Assembly: GCF_932526225.1 (NCBI RefSeq)
Contig: NC_064041.1
Location: 2,492,699-2,556,698, forward strand
Direction: 5' to 3'
Length of the DNA stretch: 64,000 nucleotides
DNA from: Nematostella vectensis
Lineage: Eukaryota; Cnidaria; Anthozoa; Actiniaria; Edwardsiidae
Below are positions 32,911 through 43,900 of the stretch, piece after piece. Positions within the stretch are counted from its first letter, which is position 1. Each line of letters begins with the position of its first letter. The notes under the pieces are model-generated. The model had not been told where the DNA came from, made no database searches, and was given only the letters and a program-made list of their open reading frames with translations. A program made the position numbers and the translations under genes.

Positions 32911-33776
32911 CAGTTGAAGCTCTCGTAAGCGACCACCTTGGGAACTGAAAATTGTGGTAGTTAACGGAGCTGGTCTCTTACGAGAGCTTGCTCTCATAAA
33001 CGACCACTGGGCGTCAAAAACTTAAACAATAGGTGTTGGTCGCTTGCGGGAGCTTAATTAAAATGCTGGATTCTAAAATTTATCGTGATAATTACAACGC
33101 TGTAATATTTTGGTTTATTTCTTGATTTTAAAACTATTAATTAAGTTTTATTTAATAGCAATTAATTCTACGCAAAGTAGCTCGTTATGCTCGTTTATAT
33201 CGACGACTTAAGCTTTTCGTCATGAGAATATCTTCTGCGTCTACGACGATCGCATGGCGTCTTTTGTTAGCCGATTTCTAAAGCGTGCAACAAACAAGTG
33301 GATGGCTATTGTAACTGGAAAAAGGATAAATCGTGGAGCTGGCAATGGACTAGAGATTCCTTGCATTTACACATTTTCTGGAGACAAAGAAATGTCAATC
33401 CCATGGTTGAAATTGAAGTTAAGAAAATTGTAATTATGAAATTTTTGAATGGTTGCCTACTGGTCGCCCACATGGTTGCCTACTGCGCTTTATATGTGAT
33501 TTCAGCATGCATTGGATATTATGGTTATCAGGTGTTGGCTGGTGTTGTAAAGCCAAAAATCATTGTGGTCGCTTACGAGAGCTAAAAAATAAAAGAAAAT
33601 GTCAGTTGGTGGTTTGAAATTGTGGTCGTTAACGGAGCTGGTCGCACCGATAAGTTGGTCGCTTACGAGAGCTTAGAATTACAGAGTTTGTTTGACAATT
33701 CAATCGGTGATTCGTGATCGTGGTCGTTATCGGAACTGGTCGCTTACGAGACCGGTAGCTCAGAGAGCTTCGACTG
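32911..33776 (+). mobile_element. 866-bp TA-flanked DNA transposon with a 59-residue frame
   Basis: The ends cagttgaagctctcgtaagc and (reverse complement) cagtcgaagctctc.. form inverted repeats; the second is interrupted by 15 bp. TA is duplicated at 32909-32910 and 33777-33778, as for Tc1/mariner-pogo type elements. It splits unit 2 of the promoter triplication. ATG 33254 to TAA 33433 encodes 59 residues including VTGKRINRGAGNGLEIPC, which I cannot assign to a family. No full transposase. Confidence 0.75.
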
Positions 33777-33789
33777 TATCAACCCAAAG

Positions 33790-33831
33790 ATGGCGAAGGT
33801 CTGCTTTCTACTTGTAGTCCTTTTTTCTTGA
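33790..33831 (+). pseudogene. Decayed copy 2 of gene B exon 1
   Basis: Reads MAKVCFLLVVLFS then TGA, with the same extra T and the same following sequence as copy 1. The frameshift therefore predates the split of these two copies, or one was copied from the other. Confidence 0.85.
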
Positions 33832-34194
33832 CATGAATTAAAATTACTAATTACAAGTATGCATATATAGCAGTTTTTATTGTCAATTGAATGGTAATTG
33901 CCACTCAAGCGGCTAATAACTCAGATAAATTGTTTTGACTTATGGAGTCAACTTTTTCTCTAATCAAACCAAGTCGCTGGGTAAACTACATAAATATACC
34001 AAGTTAGTTTATATTTAACTAGAAAGCCTTGCTAACATTTGTGCAAAAATGTGGCTTACGTGATGGTATTAAATGGCTTAGTGATGCGTTCAATTTTATA
34101 ACAACATCACAAACATTGCGTTGGTAAAAACTAAAAAATATTCAACCAAAAGTGAAATTCGGAACTTTAAACTGTGTTTTGTTTTACAAAAATG

Positions 34195-34350
34195 TCTTCA
34201 GGCACGTACACAGGGGGTGCCAAAAAGTGGGTCATTTCTTGTTAAGGAATCTTCAAATACTATGCTTTTTCCATATGATACCTATGACTGTGCACCCCCC
34301 CCCCCCCCCCCCCCGCTTCCTTATGCCAATCCTGGCTACGCACCTAGTCT
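34195..34350. repeat. Dispersed repeat with poly-C, inverted relative to 56605-56745
   Basis: The reverse complement shares ggtatcatatggaaaa, gcccaggattt-like and ccactttttgg with 56605-56745. It carries an 18-base C-run at about 34297-34314. Confidence 0.55.
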
Positions 34351-34836
34351 TTATGGATAGTGTCTATTAAATTGTAAATGACACTTAAATGTCGTCTTCT
34401 CCTTAGTGTTATACACCTTTTTCAAAAAAGGTTGTCAGTGCAAATGGCGAATGACAAATAGTAAATGGCAGTTTACCCGAACGGTGCTTCTGGGTACTAA
34501 TCATTCGTAAAATTAAAGGTGTTAAATAAAGTCTTACAATGTCAGAGACATACATTTATGATCTTTAATGGATAATTGTTTGATTTATTTATATTCTTCA
34601 GCATTTAGTAGAAATTTAATGAGACCCATGGTTCCTTTCGGTCCTAGATCTGCCATTTGCCAATCGCCATTTGCCGTTTCGCACTGACAACGTTTTTTGA
34701 AATCGGTATATGTATATGGTATTGTTATAAAAGAACTGCAATTTTCATGTTCAGGAATGCATGGCTGATTATTCATAACATAACAAGAAAACAGAACCAC
34801 CCTTCATTACCTTTAGCAGTATATCTCAACCCAAAG

Positions 34837-34915
34837 ATGGCGAAGGTCTACTTTCTACTAGTAGCCCTTTTTCTTGTCTATGGCAACCTTTGCTCAGGAA
34901 AATCAGTGATCGAAG
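34837..34915 (+). CDS. Gene B exon 1: signal peptide
   Basis: 79 nt, donor GAAG|GTAAGG, phase 1 out. Encodes [17 protein letters not shown] followed by a small-residue cleavage region: a clear secretory signal. Two decayed copies of this exon lie upstream at 31442 and 33790. Confidence 0.92.
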
Positions 34916-37900
34916 GTAAGGAATAAGCTCTAGGTAGTTCGCAATTAATAGTTTCAAATTCCTATTTGATTTTGAAAGTCGTCCTGATAACTATAAACGC
35001 ACAATGATGCATTTTGTATGTTTCTTTAAGAGAAATTTCAGCAAAACAAATAGATAGATCATGCACATGTCAGAAAAATACGTTTTCACGAATTAAAAAA
35101 GTCACTATAAACTTTTGACGCAGTTTTCACGATCTCCAGGATGATAAGTTAGGGTTTTATTGGACCTTGAAAGATCCGATAGGAGCTCCAACGCTTCAAA
35201 AGTCTCGTCAGAGCGCTTTTAACATGCATATTTGCTCGCTCTTTACAACTTAAAAACTATTAATCAGGAGAAAGTAATAGCCCATAAAACAAATCTGCTG
35301 ATCCACTGACTTTGAAATAGTGAAAGGAATTCTTCGAGAACACATTATTTCTACCACAAATTAGAGAGAAATTCGAGGTGAGGTACATAAAAACATTGAG
35401 CGGGGAGATTCTGTAAAAACTTCTCTGATTAAAAAACAAGAGAGAAAAAAACAGCAGATGTAAAGGGGGCGGTAAGACAAATTCCTGGAGGGCCTTTAAG
35501 CTTATAACAAAATTATAATGTGACATTTTATGGAAATCATTTTCTTTTGTCGGGTTTTGATTTTACTGTTTCACGAACAAGGATAAAACAGTAAGTGTCC
35601 CTTTAGAGTAGATCAGCTAAGGTCATTTATGTAATCATTGCAGGATTTTAATTTGGCAGCTAATGCTCTTTTTAGAAATTAGTACGTGCATAACATGTAT
35701 GCATGGCTTTGCTTATTTATAGCTTAAAGACCCGAACAACAATGACACACTCGAAAAAGCGTCTTTGTGAGCGTTGAAGCGTAATTCCAAAACGGTCTAT
35801 TAATTTGGGGTCAGTACGTAGCTCTTACAAGCCGCAATTTGATTGGGCAAATGAACAATATCCGCACCTCGACACAAAGAACGAGAAGAATAGAGACAAA
35901 AGAACTGATATTATCCTAGGTTACTTCAATTACATATAATAATGATGAGACTGTCGTTTGTATTATTGGTGTAAATCTTGACATTTGCCGATAAAACTTG
36001 TAGTTAAAAGTCAGGCGTAAACAGCGAATTTGACATTCTCTTCTACTTTTCCCCGCACTTAAATCACTGCAAGTTGAGAATAATAGCTTTGAAAGCACAT
36101 AAACACATAGTATGGCTATTCGCGCTCGTCGGATCTATGAATTACCCGCGCGCCATGTCGATTCCGAATCTGGCTATTTTTAGTAACCACCACCCCACCA
36201 CTGTGCGTCAGGATTTGCTTCTTTTATTTGGTCCTATAGTTATGGAAATGTCTAGAAACAACATCAAAAAAGTACCGTAATATCTCCCTACTTATTTTCT
36301 CACTATTAGAAAACTCAGATACTTCAGCTTGCTGGCTTTGATCATCACAAAAATGCATTCCCTCGCTACAAGGATAGTTTTATGAAATGTATTTTCTTGG
36401 ATTTCTTCTCAATTCACCGGAATATTCACAAAAATCAATATCATATCTAGTGTCTAACTTACAGATTTCGTTTGACCCTTAGGAAGATAATGAATGTTGA
36501 AAAACCACGAAGAAGCAGCAAGTTAGAGCGGAAGCGGTGTTTGAAGCACGAGGTTTTCCGCTCTTGATTTTGAATGAAGTCTCTTTTTTTTAAACGTTTT
36601 CGAAATCTTGCAATCCTCGAAGTACTACATCTTAATATACCGCAACTGCCTGTATCCTTGATGCTAGAATGAAATTTTCGATAGTATTTGTGCAAATAGG
36701 GTGGGTTTTTTTTCGGTTTCAAGACACAAAACAGCGGCAAACAACAAGATGTAAATGCCAAAGCGCAGGGGTAGGGTGAGTAAAAATGCTCACGCACAGT
36801 GGTGGGGTGGTGGTTACTTAAAATAGCCAGATTCGGAATCGACATGGCGCGCGGGTAATACCAGTGTCCCTCTCTTATCTTATGCTCTCTTGTTTGGTGC
36901 GTGTCACTTATCGCATTGGAAAACGCAACTCACACGAAATAATTCGCTGATTAACCCCTTGTATTAATTTCACTTGTCTTGGGGTCTATTTTGGAAAATA
37001 TCGATCATTAGAAATATATTTTTAATTCTCAAAATTTCACTGAGGCCAGCGAAAAGTTTTTTCCTCTCTCTGCACTAAATCTTTACTTATTGTCCCTACC
37101 CCATTGCTACGCAGTCTCCTTCAACAAAACAACAAGCAGACAGACAAACAAACTAACAAAAGTTGTAGAAAACGTTATGCTGTGGTAAATGATCTTTTCT
37201 ACAACACTTTCTCGTAATCTCTCTTTCTGATTGGTTGTTAGCTATGGTAAATCAGAGGACATCCCACGGGATTCGTCATTTACACAATCCTTGCAGGTTC
37301 ACTTGAAGCGAAAGAGCCGAAAAACCTTGCTTCAAATTCGGTAAATTTGGTTCAAAATCTTTTCTTGTAAATGTATTTTCCATCCTTACAAAAGGACACT
37401 AAAAGTAATGAAAACTGCAGGTTTTTGAAGCTAAAGTTTTCAATTTTCGTTTATCCGCGCGCGCTCCAAACACCGGTTGCATGCGCTCGCGCACGTACTA
37501 GAAAACACGCCATTTCAAACAAGTGCGCGCTGTTTTGATTTTGTAAAATACTGCTTTGGTTGTTTGTGTTGGAGAAAAGAAATTTATTATAGTTTTTCGT
37601 GGTATATACTCTTATACACCACGATATTCGTCACCTCATGAACAAAATTAACTGTGGAATCACTCCACAACATTTTTAACATGAGGTGACGAAAATCCTG
37701 GTGAATAAGAGTACATACCACGGGAAACTATGGCAAATTTGTTAAATACATTTTTGTTTTTCAAGATACAAATGGTCCCCCAGGAACTGAAGACGCTTCG
37801 CCTATTGACCAATTCTCAAAGAAGTCAAGTGATCTTTTATCAGATCTGACTCAAGAAATCCAAGACCCTCCAGGAACAGCAAACGATGGGGCTGAAGGTA

Positions 37901-40900
37901 ATGGCAGTTCTTCGAGGATTGGAAAGACGGTACCAGTTTAAGGTTCAATGATAGAAGCAGATCTAGTTGGACAACCCTGTCGTTCGCTGACCCTGTGACG
38001 TCAAATGTCTTTAGAAGATCCGTTCCTCTAAGGACCAGTCCCCGGGGCGTTCAATTGGGTTTCCTGTGGTTCATTATGTTTCACCCAACACCTGGCTCTC
38101 TAGTCCAGACCTGGGACTCTCTTTGCGCTCGACATTCTGGCTCGCGTGAAAGAGGGTCCAGTATTTATTGCATGCGCATGCGCGCGAAAATACACCGCAT
38201 ATATGCGGTGTGGCCTGGTTGCTTAGTTCAAGATGACTGCGAAAGGGACGAGCGAGGGTTTATTTCAGAAATAATACGCTGATTTTGGTCGTGGGTAAAT
38301 ACTTGATTGCCAATCTTTTCTGAGAACAGGGCAGATGATGGAAAATATATCATTCAAAGAGCTTTTCCGTTTTCGTTATTTTCACGGGCGCGCTTTAGGC
38401 AATAGCGTCATTTCAGACGAGCGCGCGCTTTTTTGGAATTTGATTTTAGATCACATTTTATTGCGTTTTTATTGAAAACAAATCCCAAGCAGTTCGCTGA
38501 TATTCCTTCACATGTACAAAACATACTTTTCAACTTAGCGATGATCGATTTTCGGAGCTCTGCACTTGACAAGGTCTTGCGGGAATCAACCCTCCTTTGG
38601 CACGTCCGTTATTGCGCGCGCTCGTATTTCAACTTTTGCCGTGAAGGTCAAAAAAGCACCCGAAAAAGTCAGATTTGAAGGGAATTAATATTCCTACTTC
38701 ACTTAACTATTTTTTAACCGTGCTGTGGTTATTTGAGTTGAAGTGTGCAATCATCAAACTTTATAAACAGAAATAAAAATTAACGGTATTAAATACCGTA
38801 CCAAAAACGTTACAAATACCTGGACTGTTTAGGATTCTGTTAGCCAGTAGATTATATTACTAAACAGCTTCTCTGTTTTTTTTTTAAGAAAACGCTTCAC
38901 TAGACCCTGATGGGAAAGACGAGGTTGACACGTACAAACGGGAGGAAGATGCAGGTTAGGATTTGCGGTTTTTACACCAAAATAAACGTTACACGCCCGC
39001 CAAAATTTCGAAATTTAAAAAAAGGCACGCAGTCAACAACACTAAAAAAAACGTCAAACCGTCGTTAATGTGTCATTGACTACTATTTCCAAACAAGCAA
39101 AGGATGTTTAATTCTGGGAAGTTGCGGCACTACTAATTTGGCTGAAAAAATATTTTTTTTATTTTCTAGTATGATCGATAGCCTTACCTTTTCTACTATA
39201 GATCTATTCGAAGGAGATATTGCAAAAAAAGTCAGATTTGAAGGGAATTAATATTCCTACTTCATTTACCTACTAACCGTCGCTAATGTGTCATTGACTA
39301 CTATTTCCAAACAAGCAAAGGATTCTTAATTCTGGGAAGTTGCGGCACTACTAATTTGGCTGAAAAAATATTTTTTTTTATTGTCAGATTTGGAATTAAT
39401 ATTCCTACTTCATTTACCTACTAACCGTCGCTAATGTGTCATTGACTATTCGCTATTTCCAAACAAGCAAAGGATTTTTAATTCTGGGAGGTTGCGGCAC
39501 TACTAATTTGGCTGAAAAGATAAATTTTCATTTTCTAGTATGCTGGACAGCTTTACCTTTTCTACTATAGATCTATTCGAAGGAGATATTGCAATGGATG
39601 ATCACGTGAGAAAGTTGGTGTCCGGACAGGTTTCAGACTCCGTTGTAGGGAAGTTGTGGCCAAGAAAAACCGTTTATTATGTTCTGGACAGAAATCTAGG
39701 TGAGTACAGTGAGACCTCTCTACTGCCACTGCGCCTCAACAACGTATCTTGAATTTGCCTTGACAAGTTCGTCTGTGATTCATCGCAGATCGTCGAGCTC
39801 TGAGTTCTACAATCTCAGCTGTACTTAAAACTAAATCCTTAACGAAAGAAGGCCAAAGAAATACGATATCACATATACCATGTGCGAGTTGCTGGTTACC
39901 AAGACCCAGGGGACTAGTTTACCGTCACCTTTTTTTTTTTACGACAATTTGCTTTGATGGGCTTTTCACGTATTACCATATTTTTTAGGCAATCTTGCAG
40001 TCCAGGCCATCAAAGCAGCTATTGCCCACATCTCACGTGAGACGTGCATCAGGTGGGTTCACCTTACTCTTCACATTATACACCATCTTGAACTGCAGTT
40101 TAGATGCCAGCAAACTGAATTTGTAGACGTAAACCTAACTATAGACACTTAACTGTGGATTTTTTCTAAATATTTTCAGGTTCATAAATAAAAAATCCGT
40201 CACCGGATACGTCAGATTTTTCGTTGGCAATGGGTAAGAATATTATGTTCTCCGCTTCCTTCTCTGTCTCCGCTTCCTTCTCCGTCTCCCCTTCCTTCTT
40301 CTCCGTCACCGCTTCCTTCTCCGTCACCCCTTCCTTCTCCGTCTCCTCTTGCTTCTCTGTCTCCTCTTGCTTCTCTGTCTCCGCTTCCTTCTCTGTCTCC
40401 GCTTCCTTCTCTGTCTCCGCTTCCTTCTCCGTCTCCTCTTGCTTCCCTTTCTCTTCTTCCTTCTCCGTCTTTTTTTTTCTTTTCTTTCTCCGCTTCCTTT
40501 TCTGTCTCCGCTTCCTTCTCCGTCTCCTCTTGCTTCCTTTTCTCTTCTTCCTTCTCCGTCTTCTTTTTCTTTTCTTTCTCCGCTTCCTTCTCTGTCTCCG
40601 CTTCCTTCTTTGTCTCCGCTTGCTTCTCTGTCTCCGCTTCCTTCTCCGTCTCCCCTTCCTTCTCCGTCTCCTCTTGCTTCTCTGTCTCTTCTTGCTTCTC
40701 TGTCTCTTCTTCCTTCTCCGTCTTCTTTTTCTTTTCTGTCTCCGCTTCCTTCTCCATCTCCTCTTGCTTCCCTTTCTCTTCTTCCTTTTCCGTCTTCTTT
40801 TGCTTTTCTTTCTCCGCTTGCTTCTATGTCCCCGCTTCCTTCTCTGTCTCCACTTCCTTCTCCGTCTCCTCTTTCTTCCCTGTCTCTTCTTCCTTCTCCG

Positions 40901-43900
40901 TCTCCCTTTGCTTTCCTTTCTCCGATGCCTTCTGTCTCCGCTTCCTTTTCTGTCGCCGCTTCCTTCTGTCTCCACTTCCTTCTCCGTCTCCTCTTGCTTC
41001 CCTGTCTCTTCTTCCTTCTCCGTCTCCTTTTGCTTCTCTGTGTCCACTTCCTTCTTTGCTCCGCTTTCTTCTCTGTCGACGTTTCCTTCTGTCTCTGCCT
41101 CTAGTCTGCTCTGTGAAAATAAACCTTTGATATACAAAATACTCTACAGGTGTTACTCGTACGTCGGTCACCAAAGGAGAGAGCAAGACATCTCCATAGG
41201 AAGGGGGTGTGAGACGATGGGGATAGTCGCGCATGAGATCTTGCACGCCCTCGGCTTTTGGCACGAACAAAGTAGAAAGGACCGCGACCAGTACGTCACT
41301 ATTAACTGGAACAACATCAGGGCAGGTATGATAGCGCCGTTATTCAATATTCTTGAAGCATTTTTATTTTAGTTTTTAAATCACGCCATTTCTCCGGCAG
41401 ATTCTGATCAAAAAGCACCAAATTTACTCCGCGTTTAAATGACGGAAGTCGGAAATTGGTTTAAGCAGCTTATAACTATTGTAGAGATATCGCAGAATAT
41501 TAAACAATTTGCGCAAATAATGCGTAAATGTATACGCCAATTCGCACCGAGTTGGCACCGTCGATTTGCGCGCCTGAATATGCGTTTTAGCGTAGAAAGA
41601 ACCTCTAATTATTTTTCACGCTAAATGAATTTTGCAAAACAATGAAATGAATAGATTTAAAAAAAAAAAATGCGTCCGAAAGCAACGGTCTTTTAATTGA
41701 CTTAAAATCACCGCCACATGAAACAATAACAATACACAAGAAAACAATTCGTAAACAAAAACTATAATGGATGAACGAGGTTCTTTAATGTTCCAGGGAA
41801 GGCACACAACTTCAACAAGCACTTGAACTCCCATACCCTCGGAGCTCCGTATGATTACAACTCCTTGATGCATTATGGCCGCAGATCCTTTTCCAAAAAT
41901 GGGCGGGACACAATCACGCCTAAGAAAAGCGGAGCAGCTATTGGTCAACGGGATGGACTGAGCAGGGTCGACATCTGGCAAGTCAGAAAGAGATATTCGT
42001 GCCCAGGGCCTCTCCCTACAGGTGGGTAAGCGTGTCGTCACGCGAAAAATTGGGGTAAACGCTTCATAGTCTTACAACCGCCGGGCTTAGGCTTTCACGG
42101 CTTAGTTCTGGTTTTGGGAGGAGGACAAAACTACATATAACGACTAGCCATTGAGGGGGGGGGGCTAGCCTTAGGGGCTAGGCACATGGTTATAATTTCT
42201 CCTGGATATTACGGTATGGATCGATAATCGTTTGCCGTTAGGCATCACTTCCATTGTATTTTGTGACTATGAAAGCATTAGTTTTAGAAATAAGCTAACA
42301 AACATACAGGGCTTGCGAATCATTTTGAAATCTTATTCGTTAATAGCAAAGCTGTTTGTCTAATATATACTTTTTGGTTTCTTTTCAGTTACACCTTTAC
42401 GTAAGTATTATCTATACATATCATAATTTTCTTGTACGTTTATATGTCTTTAATGCATTGTGATACGGTTTTTTGTGATGCATAGCCCCTATGCGGTGGA
42501 TGCAATCAAATAACACTATAATTAAAAGGGGAGCTACACCCAATAACGTGTACGAGGGATTGCTCAAGGCCTGGGGGTTTACCCCCTGCCCATGGAAATA
42601 AACATAACAATCGAAATAAGCTCTTCAGACTATAGCCCGTCCCCTATTTACGTAATGGAACATCGTCTACATTATTCGTTTTCAGTAGTGACTCAATACT
42701 TAGTGTATAACGAATACTACGGTAGAATGTAAACATTTGGTGACTACACTATTGTTTTTTGAAGAACCTTTTCTATAACAACGTCCAGCTTCATATTTCA
42801 AATTCTAAGAACATGCCAAGATCATGTAGAGGCAAAGATAGCAGCAAAATATTGTTTTGTTAGGGTGATGCGTTCTAAAATACAGAACCATTTTGCCTTG
42901 ATAATAATAAGCTTAAATATTATTGCTATTGATTGCCTGTAGAATTCACTTATAATAATTAATTTTTATCTTGTAATTACCAGCCAATGTTAAAGTACGC
43001 CTCGTTGGTGGGAGGACGCCTTATGAGGGGCGAGTGGAGGTGTTCTGGGGGGTTTGGGGAAGCGTATGTGATGACCACTTTGATATCAACGACGCACATG
43101 TTGTATGTAAACAACTCGGCTATAAGGCTGGAGCTCAGGCTGATTTCTGCTGCAGCAAGTAAGTGACGGATTAAAGCCCGGCGATACGACTTGTGTGACG
43201 CCTAGGCTATGAAACCCTTAACAAATGAGAGGAACTAAGGCTGCTTGAATCACGGCAAATTTTAATCTATCCTAAAAAAAGCACTGATCCAAGCCTTTTT
43301 GAGTCACAAATTCATGCCAAATATACACAGAAATGACTGCGCATGCCACGCAAGAAAACGAAGAAAAAAAATGAAATCTTTAAAAGAAAAAAAATGAGAA
43401 AAAAGCTAGAGTAAACGTGAAACAATTTAGCTGCAAAAGCAGTGCATTGCAAATTACTACTGTAACCGTTTAAATCTGTTTTCTGTTGTGCTTGATTTCG
43501 AGACCCACTGGAGATTATTGTAATGTTTGTATTTTTAAGTATGTTCGATTAATTTCCTATGAATTTAATGCCTGCCCTGCTGTGTGTCCCTTGCCAATTG
43601 TTGACGTTTATTTTAATTAATAAATAAATGATGTTGGTTTGAAGCGGGCAGATATACGATTCTAATTGATTGTACTTTTGAAGGTTTGGAGCAGGCCGCG
43701 GTCCTATTCATCTAGATGATGTTCAGTGTAAAGGTGGAGAGAAATCCATAGCTCAGTGCAAACACAGAGGTTGGGGCTCACACAACTGCCGTAGGAATGA
43801 ACACGCCGGAGTGAGGTGCATCCCAAATTCTAACATCAAAGGTAAGTTAATATAACTGTTTCTCTGTCAGTCTGTTTCAAGTCTGTTTGACCGTCTCATA

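Larger units (their letters stand above)
30474..34836. repeat. Tandem triplication of the gene B promoter and first exon
   Basis: Unit 1 (about 30474-31500), unit 2 (about 31500-33840, enlarged by an insertion) and unit 3 (about 33840-34915, the working copy) share caagtcgctg, ccttgct.acatttgtgc, gttcaggaatgcat and caacccaaagatggcgaagg in the same order. Only unit 3 leads into gene B. Confidence 0.85.
34916..37765. other. Gene B intron 1 with two foldback elements
   Basis: 2.85 kb without an exon that fits. Contains the foldbacks at 36141-36859 and 37591-37729, and a GC-rich patch near 37450 that matches the inverse of 985-1085. Confidence 0.5.

Noticed and set aside
36459-36845. 128-residue minus frame
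   Set aside because: It begins inside the terminal repeat of a foldback element and shows no domain or splice context.
39540-39752. Start at ATG 39540 for the astacin gene
   Set aside because: Exons 1-3 join to the 39571 acceptor in phase and supply the signal peptide; the ATG is intronic.
40166-41372. Open frames of 382 (plus) and 323 (minus) residues
   Set aside because: They run through the 18-bp pyrimidine array, whose unit is a multiple of three; composition is Ser/Leu/Phe or Glu/Lys/Arg only. The real plus-strand content is exons 6 and 7 at its edges.
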